Part shown: positions 49,257-60,713 of the stretch, piece after piece
Position numbering within the stretch: the first letter of the stretch is position 1
Layout of the letters: each line of letters begins with the position of its first letter
Origin: Dillenia suffruticosa
Lineage: Eukaryota; Streptophyta; Magnoliopsida; Dilleniales; Dilleniaceae
Direction of reading: 5' to 3'
Assembly: GCA_033439265.1 (NCBI GenBank)
Contig: JAVTVX010000019.1
Coordinates: 5,773,501-5,837,500 of the forward strand
DNA length: 64,000 nucleotides
The notes under the pieces: model-generated
The model's database searches: none
What the model saw: only the letters and a program-made list of their open reading frames with translations
What the model was told of the DNA's origin: nothing
Made by a program: the position numbers and the translations under genes

Positions 49257-51475
49257 TCAAGGATAAACCTCTATGAGTGACCTTAAACCGAACATTGGCC
49301 TTATCTTGTATTGAGTAAAGCCAGCTTCTAAGAAAAGCTTCTCCCATTCCTTTTCATCTCTTTCTTTTCCACTGAGTTCAACCATCATCAACATATCAAA
49401 AAAGAGTTTGGTTTCATTAATTGGTTGAAAACTTGATTCTTGACTCTCTACCACCATCTCTATAATAATAAGCTTCCCTTGTTCATTTGTGCTTTCAATT
49501 GATTCCCTGCATCTCTTCAATATCTTGACACAATCTTCGTCTGGCCAGTCGTGTAGAATCCACTATGCCAATGGTAGGATTTTGAAAATTAGAGCATAAT
49601 AAAAATATTTTTCATATTTAATATGCCAAACTTTTATATTTGATAAGCCAATTATTGATATTTATAAGATAGCTACACAGTTCATGGTTGTTACCCTGAG
49701 AATTGCTTCGAGGCAAAGAAAGGAAAATGAAAAAATTTATACTTATTTAATTTCAATTATATAAAACAAATATTGTTTGAAATTTCACTCGTGGGTCCTT
49801 TTTCGTTTCAATAGTTCAGAAATATTTCAAAGTAAACAAACGCCTGGTTAGTTTAAAAATAGGCGTCAGGAGAATTTTGTCTTGTAAAAGTTTAATCCGA
49901 CTCGAATTAGATTTAGTCGGATTCAATATAGTTACCGGATATTGGTAATTTATATAAAAAATAAATATATTTCAAAGTAAAGTTGGGCCCATGTTAGGGA
50001 AACCAAGAAAACAACAATAGAGCTAAAAGACATCAGCCACTGCCTATATCATATTCGTGTTGGACATAGTTTGTCCATCTTTTCCCTTCATTTTTGCAGG
50101 AAATGGTCTGTCCAGCCCAATTACGTGAAACTTGTTTGAAAAATTGTAACCGATTCTATTTTGTTTTATTGACAATACTAAAAATAAAATCTTGTAAGCA
50201 AAAGAAATCAAAATTTCTTAAAAGAAGAATAAAAATGTCATTCATTAATAATTTTTAAATGAAATCCCATTAATCTCACTTCAGTCTATTCTCAACTTTC
50301 CCTACAAACTCAAACAATAGTGTGCTATATATAACACGCCATATAATCTCATAAAATTTTTTACAAGAGACCCTATATGGTTTGCTTTTGTTGCATGTTG
50401 TAAACGTAAAAAATTGTTGCTATACAAAAATATACGGGGATCCAATAACAGTGTGCTATATACATGATTCATAGTCATTCTTATCTTAATAAATATGTTG
50501 TTTACAAATATTTAATGGACAAAAGTAAGACGTTAGATTTTGTTTATTTAAATTTCAAGTAGTAGAAGGATTATCAACTCTGGAAGGAAGTCACGTCACC
50601 AAAATACTTACATGTACCCAAAAAAAAAAAAAAAAAAACAAAACAAAACAAAACAAAAGGAAAGGAAATGAAAAAATGGAAAAACAAGATCAGGTTCTAG
50701 GAGGTACCTTTAGCACAATAGCATTTGCAGGAGGTATAAACTCAAACATGTCACCACCAACAAAGTCCAAATTCTTGGTCCCCTGAAAGTCACAAGCCAA
50801 ATGAGGAAGATCAAGGACAGTGCACTTGATGTGAGGAAAGGCATTGGCGATATCCCTTGCCAAAGCTCCTGTGCCTCCTCCAACATCCACCAACAATTTC
50901 ACACCTTCAAATGTGTCCTTACACTTTTCAACCATAATCCTAGTGACCTGCTGGGAGTCAGCCTCCATGGCCTCATAGAAAGTACTTGCAAGACTTGGTA
51001 CATTGGCCATATAGTCCCACAGTAGCTTCCCATGTCTTGTTTGAAACGCAGTCTGGTCATCATTGGAAAACCAAGTGCTCAACGCATGAAATGGATTTGT
51101 TATGGCTGGATCAACGACTAAAAGTGTAAAAGGAAATTTTCTTGTTGAGTTGTTCTGTAGGAGGAGCTTAGAGGCATTTGTAAGCGCATAAGATGTTTCT
51201 TCTTTGATCTTTTCTTGATAAAAGAAACCTGAGTTGATCAAAACTCGCATAAGACGAGGAATGCAATGCCCTTTTGTTGGATGGATGTTGAGTGCTTTGA
51301 CAAGTTCACTTTGGGTCATGGGTTTGCCGTGTTTGTGAATTATGTCTGGTATTCCCAATTGAATAGCACATTTAAGTACCATTGAGTTTACGAAGCTAAA
51401 TGTTTGGTTCCACACATGAGCTTGCCCCTCAAGAAGTTCTTCATGATCAGCTACAACCCCATCAGCCAAGTCCAT
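49257..51475 (-). CDS. OMT-C: class II plant O-methyltransferase, resveratrol/flavonoid OMT-like, intact
   Basis: A SAM-dependent O-methyltransferase, cytosolic by family, methylating hydroxyl groups on phenolics such as stilbenes or flavonoids; the real substrate cannot be read from sequence. Exon 1 (50708-51475) encodes residues 1-256 and exon 2 (49257-49562) residues 257-357, stop TGA. The intron has GT and AG borders in phase 0. The dimerisation domain covers about residues 10-100 (GQAHVWNQTFSFVNSMVLKC, GIPDIIHKHGKPM). SAM-binding motif LVDVGGGTG is at 195-203, LDLPH at 221-225, GDMFE at 241-245. Catalytic His260 lies in LHDW at the start of exon 2, with Glu291 and a GKER glutamate near 323 as partners. 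The C-terminus is LRSLIEVYP. The 357-residue length matches the family. An ATG at 51589 would add 38 residues; I prefer 51475 because the family starts MDLA and OMT-A lacks the upstream ATG. Confidence 0.93.
49563..50707 (-). other. OMT-C intron
   Basis: A 1145-base intron with minus-strand GT at 50707-50706 and AG at 49564-49563. A long A/T homopolymer and AAAAC repeats lie at about 50620-50657, near the donor. It keeps the uninterrupted Copia-1 target TCAAC at 50292-50296. There is no gene inside. Confidence 0.88.
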
Positions 51476-53244
51476 CTCTCCCTTAGGATATTCCTTTTCC
51501 CTAGAAGTCGAGAATGCTACTATCTGTAGAAGCAACAACTGTGTGGTCGTGGATTGATATGAGAGAGATGTGTTATCTACCAGGTCCATATGTTAATTGG
51601 GTGTATGAGAGCTTGGTCGCTAACCCTGAGGGTCATATGAGAAAAATCATAATTTTTTGAAATTATATTATTATTTGAATTGTCGGTAATTTTTTTCTTA
51701 AAAAAGGAATCTTTTATTTCATAACTGATTTTTTGTTTCTCTCTTTGAATCTCTAAATGAGAAAACAAAGAAAAATAAAATCGCTAGAAAAAAAAAAGTT
51801 GAGAGAAAAATTTCAATAAAATAAAAACTCTATAATTGATAGAATATTTGAGTTTACCAAGATTAATGATTATCGCATTTACCTACCATAACCGATAGAA
51901 TATTTAATATATTTAAAATATATAAACAAAAATATTGACAATCTAATATTGAAATATTAATTATATCTAAAATACAATAATAGAATTATGGAAAGAATAT
52001 TAATTAACTTATGAGACAACAAAATATTATATAGTAGTAAAGATTTTGATAAGAATATGTAAATATCGTAAGAATATAATATATAGTAGTAAAAATTTTG
52101 ATAAAAATGTCAGTCGCTTTGCTCTTATCAGCTATTATTAGTTACGTCGTTATAGTAGTTAACTTTTTTTTTTCTTTTCTTGGGGGACAATTGATGGACG
52201 GACTCAAAAAATAGAAATATCACTTTTAGAAAGATATAAAAATAATAATAAATTCTTTAAAATTGTATATCATATATATACATATATTTTAAATTTTAGG
52301 ATATCCCAATCAAACTCTACAAAACTAAAATATAAAGTTTGAATAAAATTTTTAAAATATAAAAATTTAATTGTTTTAGATATTTGAAAAGATCATAACC
52401 TTTATTTTCTTAAGGCCATAAAGTTTAAAAGATAAAATTCTATTTAAAAAAAATATCAAAAAATCTTGGATGGGCCATGGCCTCCCGAGAGTGTAAATGG
52501 CTCCGCCCCTGTTTACAATGAGTTTGATCGGAAAAGTTTGTTCAAAATATAAGTTTGAATCTCTAACAGGAGCAACAGAGGCGTTTATAACCGAGTTGTC
52601 AATAGTTATGCCACCACAAAATAACCGGTTGTGAGGAATGATGAAACTTCGTCCCAATTTGCTCTAATCAAATCTCTCTCCCTCTCTGATGACTTAGTTA
52701 GTTAAAAAATTAATACCCCTTAACTATAGTCAGAAATTTGATCTCTCATGAAAATAAAAAAATCAGTACTAGAAGATATGTTTCCTCAATTAGACTCTAC
52801 AAACGATCGACCCAGATTAATCAAAGTAAAATCTCAGATACTGGATTGATAGCCTAACTATACTATCAAAAAAATATCTTTCTCTCCTCAGTCAACTTTC
52901 CAGCATGGCACCATACGACAAAGATATGTAATATCAAGGTACTCTCACTGGGTGACAGGTGCTTTTGAATCCCAATTATTAACTTCCAATAATTCCCAAA
53001 TGGGGCATAATTTAACCCAATTATTAAGGTGGACGTTAAAGGCAATGTTTATCATCTGCTGCATTCACATGATTCACGTTAGTATCACCAAAGAACACAA
53101 GTTGATGGCGTTGCCCTAAGGCATTCCATTTTTATTAATGGCACAATGGTATTAAGTGCGTTCCCACTCAACCCCGACATTAACCGGTGGCTCAACGACG
53201 GATCTTTTGAATGTCTCACTAGTGGGAAAAGTTTCCAAGAAAAC
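51476..53244 (-). other. OMT-C upstream region
   Basis: This presumably holds the OMT-C promoter, but no convincing TATA box could be fixed. Compared with OMT-A it carries about 850 extra AT-rich bases (about 51640-52511). These include a local direct repeat of ATATAGTAGTAAA followed by ATTTTGATAA (52031 and 52081 areas) and a hAT-like terminal sequence. From 52513 onward it matches OMT-A flank at 11450-11760 and 18644-18874. Confidence 0.6.
52499..52511. mobile_element. Possible hAT-type transposon terminus
   Basis: GGCTCCGCCCCTG at 52499-52511 reads CAGGGGCGGAGCC on the minus strand, resembling hAT-family terminal inverted repeats. It falls exactly at the edge of the segment that OMT-A lacks, before TTTACAAT. 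A matching left terminus and 8-bp duplication were not found, so the call is weak. Confidence 0.3.
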
Positions 53245-53752
53245 TGTTAGAAAATAATTTTCATGCAAGCGAAAGCATAATATTTTTCAGAATAAATTAA
53301 AAGATAAAATTTGCAAGAATATCTCAGAGATAAAATTCATCAATTTTGAAAACCATGATATATTTCTCGATAATCTCGTGATCGGGATGATAATCACGTT
53401 AAACGAATTATCACTAAAATATCACGATATCGCAACTCTCAATCTGGTGATGAAAGTGATACAGAAAAATTCTCTACTCGAAATTTTCTTTAAACCCTCT
53501 ATCGATCTCTCACCGGAGATTAAGGTGTTCTCACTCAACACTCTCTATTCTCCCTTTGTGAGTTGTCTTTCAAATCATACACTCAATCAAATAATTAATG
53601 AAACACCAACCCACATAGTATCAAATAGGGAGGAAGTTTAGAGAGAAATTGGATAATGGGTGATTAGCCCATTATCCCTCAATTTTAAAATTTGAATTTA
53701 AATGAATTTTACCGTTTGGTAAAACCTCTTTCGTGGGTATTATTTATCAATA
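53245..53752 (-). repeat. Copia-3 3-prime LTR
   Basis: This 508-bp LTR has plus-strand edges TGTTAGAAAATAATTTTC and TTATTTATCAATA. It pairs with 59898-60398. Confidence 0.88.
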
Positions 53753-54900
53753 TCTCTCACTTGTACACAAAAATATTTTATATTCATCACTAGATTACAA
53801 CTCATGCAATCTTCTATGTTGGACTTTCATACAGAATTAGATATTATGAGACTAACAAGTATACATACAAATAAAAACTTCTCGATACATCTGCTAGGAT
53901 GATCGAGAAGTCACCGCTAGTACCAAAAGAACTCGTTGTATTCCAAACTCAATACAATTACATCCATCGAACCACTTTTCTTATCGAAAATGATTTCCAA
54001 TCATTGTTCGATTATGTATTCACTATTATGTTAAATCCCAATATGGATAAATATAACAGATCGGTCGGTGAATATTATATAATGATGTAATGCCTATTAG
54101 TTTTTTTTTCCAAACTCGAATCCACATCTGCTTTCCTAAACTTGTCTCTTAAACCTCAATTTATCTCCCAAGTCATTGGTAAACAAACTAAAATAGCAAA
54201 TATTGAATCAAGACTTCTAGAAACAGACGAAAGTAATAAGGATATATGAGATTCCACCCAATGGATTTCGAATCTCACACAGTGGAAACGGGGATCAACA
54301 TCACACTATTTTTTCAAATAATAGCTCACACTATCCCATAATCGTATTATCACACGTGGTATAAGACATGTGCCATGGTATTATTTTCCCATCTCTCAAA
54401 AAGGCATTTCTCAGACTTTTCTAACACTATGCAAATATGGAAGCCGGTCTACACATAAGATTTTACCAATAGATCTCAAAGAGAGTATTTCAAAGACAAT
54501 ATCACTGAACGCAGATAATATCTGAAATCTCAAATCTGGCTACTTATAGACAACATGGATGTGAGTATTTTCATGCCGATTATATCCCAAATGACCTCAT
54601 CTTGAACACATATCAGAGCGACTTATATTCTAACAGAACCACTCTCAATGTTTCTTACAACTAGAAACTGTTTCATTCTCACTCACTCAGAGCTGGAGGT
54701 GGTCACTTATATGAGAGAGTCGACTTCGTCTGTCTGACATATCTTTTATCACATCACATCAAAATATAAATGATCAGAAATAAACACATTAAATAAAAAA
54801 GATAATCTCATGTATGACTAAATAATGCATAAGTATCTTATATATAAAGGTAATAAGCATCATTATCGTCAATTTAGTACAAATTGAAAAATGTCAGAAT
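53753..54900 (-). other. Long 3-prime region of Copia-3
   Basis: About 1.15 kb between RNase H and the 3-prime LTR, homologous to 16956-18144 and 19452-20620. It is mostly non-coding, and plus-strand open frames here are antisense. Confidence 0.6.
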
Positions 54901-57880
54901 ATATGTATACCCAATAACTCTCTATGTCCTACAAAAAAGTCATTAACAATAGATTTGATGAAGGGGTCAGCTACCATACTGTATGTAGAAATGTATTTGA
55001 TGGTCACTTCACCATTCTCGATGATGTCTCTCACGAAATTATATTTGGTGTCAATATGTTTGGTTTTACTATAATACTTAGGGTCTTGAGTATAGCAATA
55101 ACGGTCTGATTATCACAGTAAATTATTACTAGCATCCCACTATCTGCCATCATTCCTAAGTTATCCGATAGTTTTCGGAACCAAACACTCTTTTGAACAA
55201 CGACTGAGCAAACCACGAATTCAGCCTCCATCGTAGATAGAGCCACATAGATTTACTTCTTACTGCTCCAAGAAATGGCTCTACCATTAACCAAGAAGAT
55301 AAAACCTGAAATCTATTTGCGTTTGTCTAGATCACCATCCCAATCGGCATCTGAATGTCCTACAAGGCACAAATCTCCTCCTCCATAACATAAGGAGAAG
55401 CTCATAGTTCTCTTGAAATATCTCAAAATTCCTTTCACTACTCTTCAATGACCCCTTCCAGAATTTGATCGATATCTATTCATAAAATCGACTGCATAAC
55501 AAATGTTTGGTCATGTACGCAACATCACGTACATCAAACTTCCCATTGCACTAAAATATGGGATTTTGCTCATCTCCTTTGCTTTTTCCTAAGTTTTATG
55601 GCACATTTCAATATTCAGACTATCACATTTTGCGATAGGAGCATCTATGGAATTTCAATCACTCATCCTAAAGAGCTCAAGAATCTTTCTAATGTAGGTC
55701 TCTTGTGAACGAGCCAATATCCGTCTCGAGCGATCCCTTTGGATCTTAATTCCAAGGATGAACTCAGCTTCACCTATATCTTTCATGTCAAAATTTGATG
55801 ACAACCATATCTTAATCGTCATCAGATACTCAACGTTGTTCCCAACCAACATTATATCATCCATATACAGGGACAGAATCACAAAAGAGTCATTAGAACG
55901 TATCAGATAAATATAATGATCCTCCTCGATCATTGTAAAACCATAAGATATCACTTACTCATGAAATTTTAGGTGTTATCACCTGAATGACTGTTTTAGG
56001 CCGTATATCGAGTTTTGAAATTGACGGATCTTATCCTCCTGACCAACTAGAACGAAGCCAGTGGGTTGCTTAATGTAGATCTCCTCATCCAAACTTTCGT
56101 TAAAGAAGGCGATCTTGACGTCCATCTGGTATAACTCCAGATCAATACTTGCGACAATCGCCAAAAGTAAATGGATCGATATAAATTTGACTATAGTAGA
56201 GAAAGTTTTCTCTTAGTCAATACCCTTTGTCTACGTGAACTACCAGACGGGTCTTGTATCTCTTTACCAATACGTCAGCATTTCTCAGGTAAATCAACTA
56301 GTTCCTAGACCCCATTGACTCTCGTAGATTCCATCTCCTCCTGCATGGCCTTTAACCATTTGTCCTTCATAGGACCCTCAAGAGCCTCTTGAAATGTCTT
56401 GGGTTGCTCATCATTCTCGGGAGTCACAATGAGAATTTCATCCTCAATTGAAAAATGATGTCAAGATACATGTCCCCGACTACTCCTACAAGGAGAAAGA
56501 GCCTCATTACCTCTAGATGAGCCACTTCTACTAGAATCAAGATCTGTAACGGGTTCTTAAGTCTCGCCGCTGGACTCATCTGGGTTGTTAGGCTCACTCG
56601 TCTCATAGAAAGTGAAGTCTCAATCAATTTCGCCTCTCTTAGGGAAATTATTTTCTAGAAACGTGGTATTATCACGAGACTCAATTTCAGTAACTGTGTC
56701 GTCCGTATACTCACTTAGGAACATATGTCCCTTAAAATGTTCAGAGTATCTTATAAAAATATACTTCTTCCTCGCAGGCCTAACTTGTGTGTGGATGCGA
56801 GAAATCGTGAACATATGCAGCACAACCTCTTGACTTCAAGTGGCTAAGGTAAAGCTGTCTCATTGTCCAAAGCTTGTATAGGGTACCGACTATGGAATTT
56901 GTTGGAATACGATTGAGTATGTAGATAGCAGTCAATAATGCATCTCCCCAATGGAATATGGGCAAATTGGCCTACACATCATAGACCTCATAATCTCCAA
57001 CAGAGTCCTATTCCTTCTCTTGGCTACTCCATTCTACTGGGGAGTAGCAAGAATAGTCAATTTTCTCGTAATACCCTTATTGAAATAGAGCACTTTGAAC
57101 TGGTCAGATAGATACTCACGCCTTCGATCGATTCTGAGAGTTGTTACTTTCAAGTCTAACTGATTTTCTACATCGCTAATAAATCTCCTGAAACACTCCA
57201 ATGTCTCAGATTTATGCGAGATCAAATAAATGTAACCAAAACTCGTGTAATCGTCTATAAACGTAATAAAATACATAGCTTCGTTTTGGGATCTCACATT
57301 CATAAACTCACAAATATCAAAGTGGATCAATTGCAATGGAGTCTTAGCTCTCATTATCTTTTCAAATGGTTTTGTCGTTGCTTCGTCGGTTAGGCAAAAC
57401 TCACATAGGGGCAACTCGACCCGAGTTGGCAGGCCCAAGAGGTCACTCGTACCTAACCAATTCATCATCTCTTGTCCTATGTGGCCAAGTCTACTATGCC
57501 AAATAAAAATATCATCGATTGTGCTATCAGATGTAAAAGCAATAGGACATAAATGAGAAATATTATTAAAGGAAACCACATCCAGTGCATAGAGTCCATC
57601 TTGGACCAAACTAGTACAGAATATCCTAAGCGATCAAAATAAAGTACAAATATGAGATTCCGCCGAATCTCAGGAGCATACAAAATATCATGTAAATATA
57701 GGATTTGGTTACTTCGTAGCATTATCTTGCATATACCAATCCCCCTTACAGCCACAAATACTCCGTTCCCCACATACAACCTCCTCACATGGGGACTCAA
57801 TCGACGAAACTTCACGTAGGTGTTCTTATCGCAAGCTACATGGTCAGTGGTTCCTGACTTTACAATCCACAAAAGAGAGG
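54901..57880 (-). pseudogene. Copia-3 pol remnant
   Basis: On the minus strand, a protease segment lies at about 57870-57700 and integrase at about 57600-56800 (WHSRLGHIGQEMMNWLGTSD, HFDICEFMNVRSQNEAMYF). RT spans about 56400-55600 (SIDLELYQMDVKIAFFNESL, SLYMDDIMLVGNNVEYLMTI with the Copia MDD active-site motif). RNase H spans about 55350-54930 (ALSTMEAEFVVCSVVVQKSV, MVIIYCDNQTVI-like). There are many breaks. Confidence 0.9.
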
Positions 57881-57899
57881 GTCAGTGAGTAACACAGTA

Positions 57900-58782
57900 G
57901 ATAAAGCATAAATCAAACCATGTAAGGAAGAAGAATATACCTTCCACTCGCCACACTCGCGAGTAAAATGCCCAGATTTGTCACATATGTAGCACTTAAC
58001 TTTGCTCTTATCAAGATTCTTCTTCTTGCGCTTCTGTCTTTTGTCATCAGTCTTGGCAGATGGCTTCTTCTTGCCTTTGTCTCTGGCCTTCCTATCATGC
58101 TTGCGCCATTTGCACTTGTTATCCCAAGAGCTCTTATTTGACTCGCAATGTAAGCATGACCCGAAACAGACCTATCCGCCTCCTGACGCTCCTACTCGAG
58201 CTCACAATGCCTACTCACATCCATGAAAGTATGAATACTCTTAGGTATGAGGTAGGTCTTAACAACCTCCTATGAGTCAGGTAAAGATTGGATCACTCCC
58301 AGTACCTAAATCTCATCAGACAGTAGCTCCCCTATATTCTTCAAAGAGGCAATCAAACTCGATATTTGCATGAGATGTTATTTTATGGTATGATTCGATC
58401 TCTTCTTATAGATAATAAACTTATAGGTCATCATCCTCAACTTAGGACTTGACCAGGAGCTGAAGTGCTTTTTAAAAGCATGCCAAACCGACATTGCAAT
58501 AGGATATTGCTCATAAACTGGGATCATATCATCATGCATGCTGCCCAGAAGGATTGCCCTAGCCTGGTTACCCTTCCTCTTCCATGCACAATACGCGTCC
58601 TGATCCAGTCTAGCCTGAGGCATGATACCCTCTCTGGGATCCTTCGTCTCATACTTTAAAACCTCTACTAGTTCTTGTTTCTCAAAGAAAAACTGAACCT
58701 TCCAGTTGCAAATCTCATAATTGTCACCATTCAACTTGTCTCCCTTCGCGATATCTAGTACGATAGTTTTTGTTACATCCAT
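57900..58782 (-). pseudogene. Copia-3 gag remnant
   Basis: The start at 58782 reads MDVTKTIVLDIAKGDKLNGD. Then come YCAWKRKGNQARAILLGSMH and WHAFKKHFSSWSSPKLRMMT of the Copia capsid domain. A CCHC knuckle of CYICDKSGHFTREC type lies near 57945-57995. Several breaks are present. Confidence 0.88.
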
Positions 58783-59884
58783 TATCTCTATCACAAAAAA
58801 AAGAGATGTTAGTGACATATAATACTTATTTTCATAATTTTGCGCACTCCACGAATCAACTAATCATAAATAATTCGAGTATAGATTCCAAAGCGAGCAT
58901 ATGAGTCAACAGACATCATAGACCACAACCCAGGATCACATCTTACCATCCGGATTTGGATTCAGCGTACAAAAACCCACAAATAGTTATAAATATAGAG
59001 GTGGGACCCTCAGAAAATTGAAAAATCTAATTCAGAGCAGCCTGATAGGCCGCCACACGCCAATGATGCAACTTTACTCGCTACCATGCACCTGCACGTG
59101 CTGGCAGCAGTCTGGTACACATGCTAGATGCACGGTGCGACCCTCATGTGCACCCAGCGCCCGATTCCCGTCACCCGGGTCGTAGATGGGGTCAGACGTG
59201 GGTCGGACACGGATCTGGATCCGATTTGACCTGGTGCCTCAGACCCTTTTCACGCACCTCATCACACGTGACAGCCACGCTCAAGCACCCTTGCCTGCTA
59301 ATGTGCCTCTACGCATGTGTGGCACACATGCCCGCAGGTCTGTTTCGGCTTTTCTCACCCGACGACGGGTCTGCAACCGGGTTCTTGTGACCCAACTGCC
59401 AGAAAATGCTTTTCTGATCCATTTTTGAATGCGATCTCATCAAAAAATGTAATTGGATTTTCCCAAGTCATGCTTAACTCAATTTTTTGGAGATTCAAAC
59501 TCTAATCTCGGTGAATCAAGTATCCAATTATTTTGCTCTTCACTGCCAACCCAGTTTTCGGCGATGATAGTACACAATATGTATGTCAAAATGTAGATCA
59601 GACCACAAGAAACACGTTTATACCAATTTTAAAGGTCAATTTGTCCTTGAACATGACAAATCAAGGATTTTAAGTTTCGACACCATTAAGGGTTGAAACC
59701 TTTGACCTCAAATTTAATGGCGTTAACATGATCTAAAAATTACGAAAAAGTTATTTTTGTGATCTACAAAATATGGGTAATATCGTGGTGTAATTGGATT
59801 CACGAAACTCACCCGTAATTCAAATCCCAAATTTTTATATACCCGAATTATTCTGAAAAAAATAGTTTAAAAAATCTAACAAAA
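58783..59884 (-). other. Copia-3 leader with a GC-rich block
   Basis: This is the untranslated leader between PBS and gag. About 59035-59410 is GC-rich (GTGCACCCAGCGCCCG-like words) in an otherwise AT-rich element, mirroring 12610-12800 in Copia-2. The plus-strand frames here are antisense and chance. Confidence 0.65.
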
Positions 59885-59896
59885 ACTCTGATACCA
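59885..59896 (-). other. Copia-3 primer-binding site
   Basis: On the minus strand it reads TGGTATCAGAGT, the standard plant PBS with one change at its end. It is one base from the LTR. Confidence 0.88.
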
Positions 59897-59897
59897 A

Positions 59898-60398
59898 TGT
59901 TAGAAAATAATTGTCATAAAAGCGGAAGCATGATATTTTTCAGAATAAATTAAAAGATAAAATTTACGAGTATATCTCAGAGATTAAATGCAATTTGGGA
60001 ACCACGATACATTTCTTGATAATCTTGCAATCGGGATGATTATCACGTTAAACGAATTATTACCATAGTATTACGACACCACAACCCTCAATCCATTGAT
60101 GAAAGTGACAGAAAAATTCCCTATTCGGAATGTCCTTTGTGCCCTCTATCGATCTCTCACCAAAGATTAATGTGTTCTCACTCAACACTCTTTATTCTCC
60201 CTCTCTGAGTTGTCTTTCAATTCATACACTCAATTGAATAATTAATGAAACACCAACCCATGTAATATCAAATAGAGAAGAAGTTTAGGGAGAAATGGGA
60301 TAATGGGTGGTTAACCCATTATCCCTCAATTTTGAACTTTGAATTTAAATGAATTTTACTGTTTGGTAAAAGCCCCTTCGTGGGCATTATTTACAACA
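59898..60398 (-). repeat. Copia-3 5-prime LTR
   Basis: This 501-bp LTR has plus-strand edges TGTTAGAAAATAATTGTC and CATTATTTACAACA. The PBS adjoins its left edge. Confidence 0.88.
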
Positions 60399-60713
60399 AA
60401 AATAAAAAGAAAACCATTTGTATAGGTTGAATAGGGACAAGATCAGTTTGAGAAAAGAAAGTTTATCTTTTTACTTTTTTAAATTACTTTTGTTGTGCCG
60501 GTTTGCTATCAAAGGATTAATACCCATAATTCCCTTGTATCTGGGCTATCTAGGTTGAGCATGGAAATCTACTACTGGACTATGGGTTTCTATGATGATG
60601 GTGGATGAATATTGATGAAGAAAATGGAATAAACACTTTTATTGACTAAAACTATGAGAAATTTTTGGTCGATGTGTTAAATCTTGAACTCAAACGTTTG
60701 TTTATATAAGCTT
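60399..60713 (-). other. OMT-C upstream flank, distal part
   Basis: Bases 60399-60537 match OMT-A flank 18875-19012 (ACCATTTGTATAG, GTGCCGGTTT). The empty Copia-4 target CCTTG is at 60533-60537. From 60538 to 60713 there is no match and no gene; a TTTTATTGACT-type word hints at old LTR sequence. Confidence 0.6.

Larger units (their letters stand above)
53245..60398 (-). mobile_element. Copia-3: full-length but broken Copia element
   Basis: This 7154-bp minus-strand Copia is of the Copia-2 family, with two LTRs of about 500 bp, a PBS at 59885-59896, a GC-rich leader, gag, integrase, RT, RNase H and a long 3-prime region. The flanks AAAAC (53240-53244) and AAAAT (60399-60403) form a target duplication with one difference. 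The empty target AAAAC is at 18870-18874 in the OMT-A flank. The coding region has more than ten breaks. The LTRs are roughly 88-90% identical by eye, so it is similar in age to Copia-2. Confidence 0.92.

Noticed and set aside
59121-59505. Three plus-strand frames in the GC-rich leader of Copia-3
   Set aside because: GC-rich sequence has few stop codons by chance. They are antisense to the element and resemble no known protein.
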